NCBI GenBank assembly: GCA_021791235.1
Contig: JAJYXA010000341.1
Coordinates: 1 to 7,104 of the forward strand
Direction: 5' to 3'
Source of the DNA: Pseudomonadota bacterium
GTDB taxonomy: Bacteria; Pseudomonadota; Gammaproteobacteria; Burkholderiales; Thiobacillaceae
DNA: 7,104 nucleotides
Shown here one piece after another: positions 6,542 through 7,104 of the stretch. How positions within the stretch are numbered: the first letter of the stretch is position 1; every line of letters begins with the position of its first letter. The translations under genes and the position numbers were made by a program. The notes under the pieces were generated by a model. The model was not told the DNA's origin. It saw only the letters and a program-made list of their open reading frames with translations, and ran no database searches.

Positions 6542-7104
6542 ATGCAATTAGGTTTGTTGGATTTACCCTGGTGGGGGTATGTGCTGGCGGCCCTTGGCCT
6601 GACCCACATCACCATCGCCGCCGTCACCATTTTCCTGCACCGTTCGCAGGCGCACCGCGCCGTCGATCTGCACCCCGTCGCCAGCCACTTCTTCCGTTTC
6701 TGGCTGTGGCTCACCACCGGCATGGTCACCAGGGAATGGGTCGCCATCCACCGCAAGCACCACGCCAAATGCGAAACCGCCGAAGATCCGCACAGCCCGC
6801 AGGTCAAGGGCATCAAGAAAGTCTTCTGGGAAGGCTCCGAGCTGTATCGCGCCGAAGCCAGGGTGGCCGAGACGCTGGAAAAATACGGCCACGGCACGCC
6901 CGACGACTGGATGGAACGCAACGTCTACAGCCGCCATTCGGCCAGGGGCATCGTGCTGATGATGGCGATCGACCTCGCCCTGTTCGGCCCCATCGGCCTG
7001 ACCATCTGGGCCGTGCAGATGGCGTGGATTCCGGTCACCGCCGCCGGCATCGTCAACGGCATCGGCCACTACTGGGGCTACCGCAACTTCGCCAGCGAGG
7101 ATGC
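6542..7104 (+). CDS. Membrane-bound fatty acid (acyl-CoA type) desaturase, N-terminal part
   Basis: This di-iron enzyme of the inner membrane would insert a double bond into an acyl chain using O2 and electrons from a ferredoxin- or cytochrome-type donor. The frame is open from ATG 6542 to the window edge (187 codons plus two bases), so the C-terminus is missing. A hydrophobic helix at about 10-31 leads into the first histidine box HRSQAH at 33-38 (HX4H). The second box HRKHH at 70-74 (HX2HH) is followed by CETAEDPHSPQ at 77-87, matching the family's HH...D.. HSP pattern. Two further hydrophobic segments occur at about 136-152 and 153-172, then NGIGHYWGYRNF at 172-183, the conserved block before the third HX2HH box, which would lie just past the window. 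This order fits the delta-9 acyl-CoA/acyl-lipid desaturase group. Regiospecificity and donor cannot be read here. It has its own good ribosome binding site and possibly its own promoter, and it shares a lipid theme with the ligase and porin upstream. Confidence 0.92.
   Translation, partial: MQLGLLDLPWWGYVLAALGLTHITIAAVTIFLHRSQAHRAVDLHPVASHFFRFWLWLTTGMVTREWVAIHRKHHAKCETAEDPHSPQVKGIKKVFWEGSELYRAEARVAETLEKYGHGTPDDWMERNVYSRHSARGIVLMMAIDLALFGPIGLTIWAVQMAWIPVTAAGIVNGIGHYWGYRNFASED

Overview
This is a GC-rich, gene-dense bacterial window with every credible gene on the + strand and very short gaps between them. Family content (AI-2E-type permease, RsmB/NOP methyltransferase, FAA1-type acyl-CoA ligase, FadL porin, MscS channel, membrane desaturase) and residue usage suggest a Gram-negative proteobacterium. 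My best guess is a betaproteobacterium, but the sequence alone does not fix the genus. The FadL-type outer-membrane protein requires an outer membrane. No tRNA, rRNA, CRISPR array, IS element or att-like repeat was seen.

Layout. (1) Bases 2-256 are the C-terminal end of an AI-2E family permease. (2) At 253-428, sharing an ATGA junction with it, is a small unrecognised ORF that looks frameshifted: its start and its body lie in different frames, joined at a run of C. (3) Bases 434-736 encode an unrecognised 100-residue soluble acidic protein. (4) Bases 787-2034 encode an RsmB/NOP-type RNA m5C methyltransferase, possibly a paralogue of classic RsmB. (5) Bases 2099-3925 encode a long-chain acyl-CoA synthetase. 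(6) Bases 3951-5177 hold a FadL/OMPP1-type porin gene interrupted by one in-frame TAG at codon 78, with the rest of the frame intact. (7) Bases 5152 or 5185 to 6486 encode an MscS-family channel. (8) From 6542 to the window end is the N-terminal part of a membrane-bound fatty acid desaturase.

How the genes fit together. The right-hand two thirds reads as an exogenous fatty-acid locus: FadL would admit long-chain acids, the ligase would trap them as CoA thioesters, and the desaturase would alter acyl chains. The MscS channel lies between porin and desaturase and senses bilayer tension. That shared lipid theme is inference from adjacency and family function.

The two points most worth checking are the lone amber codon in the porin gene, followed at once by a 40-base stretch of only 30% GC, and the apparent one-base frameshift in the small ORF at 253-428. 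Both could be real mutations or sequence errors. I did not find evidence for a wholly new system here.
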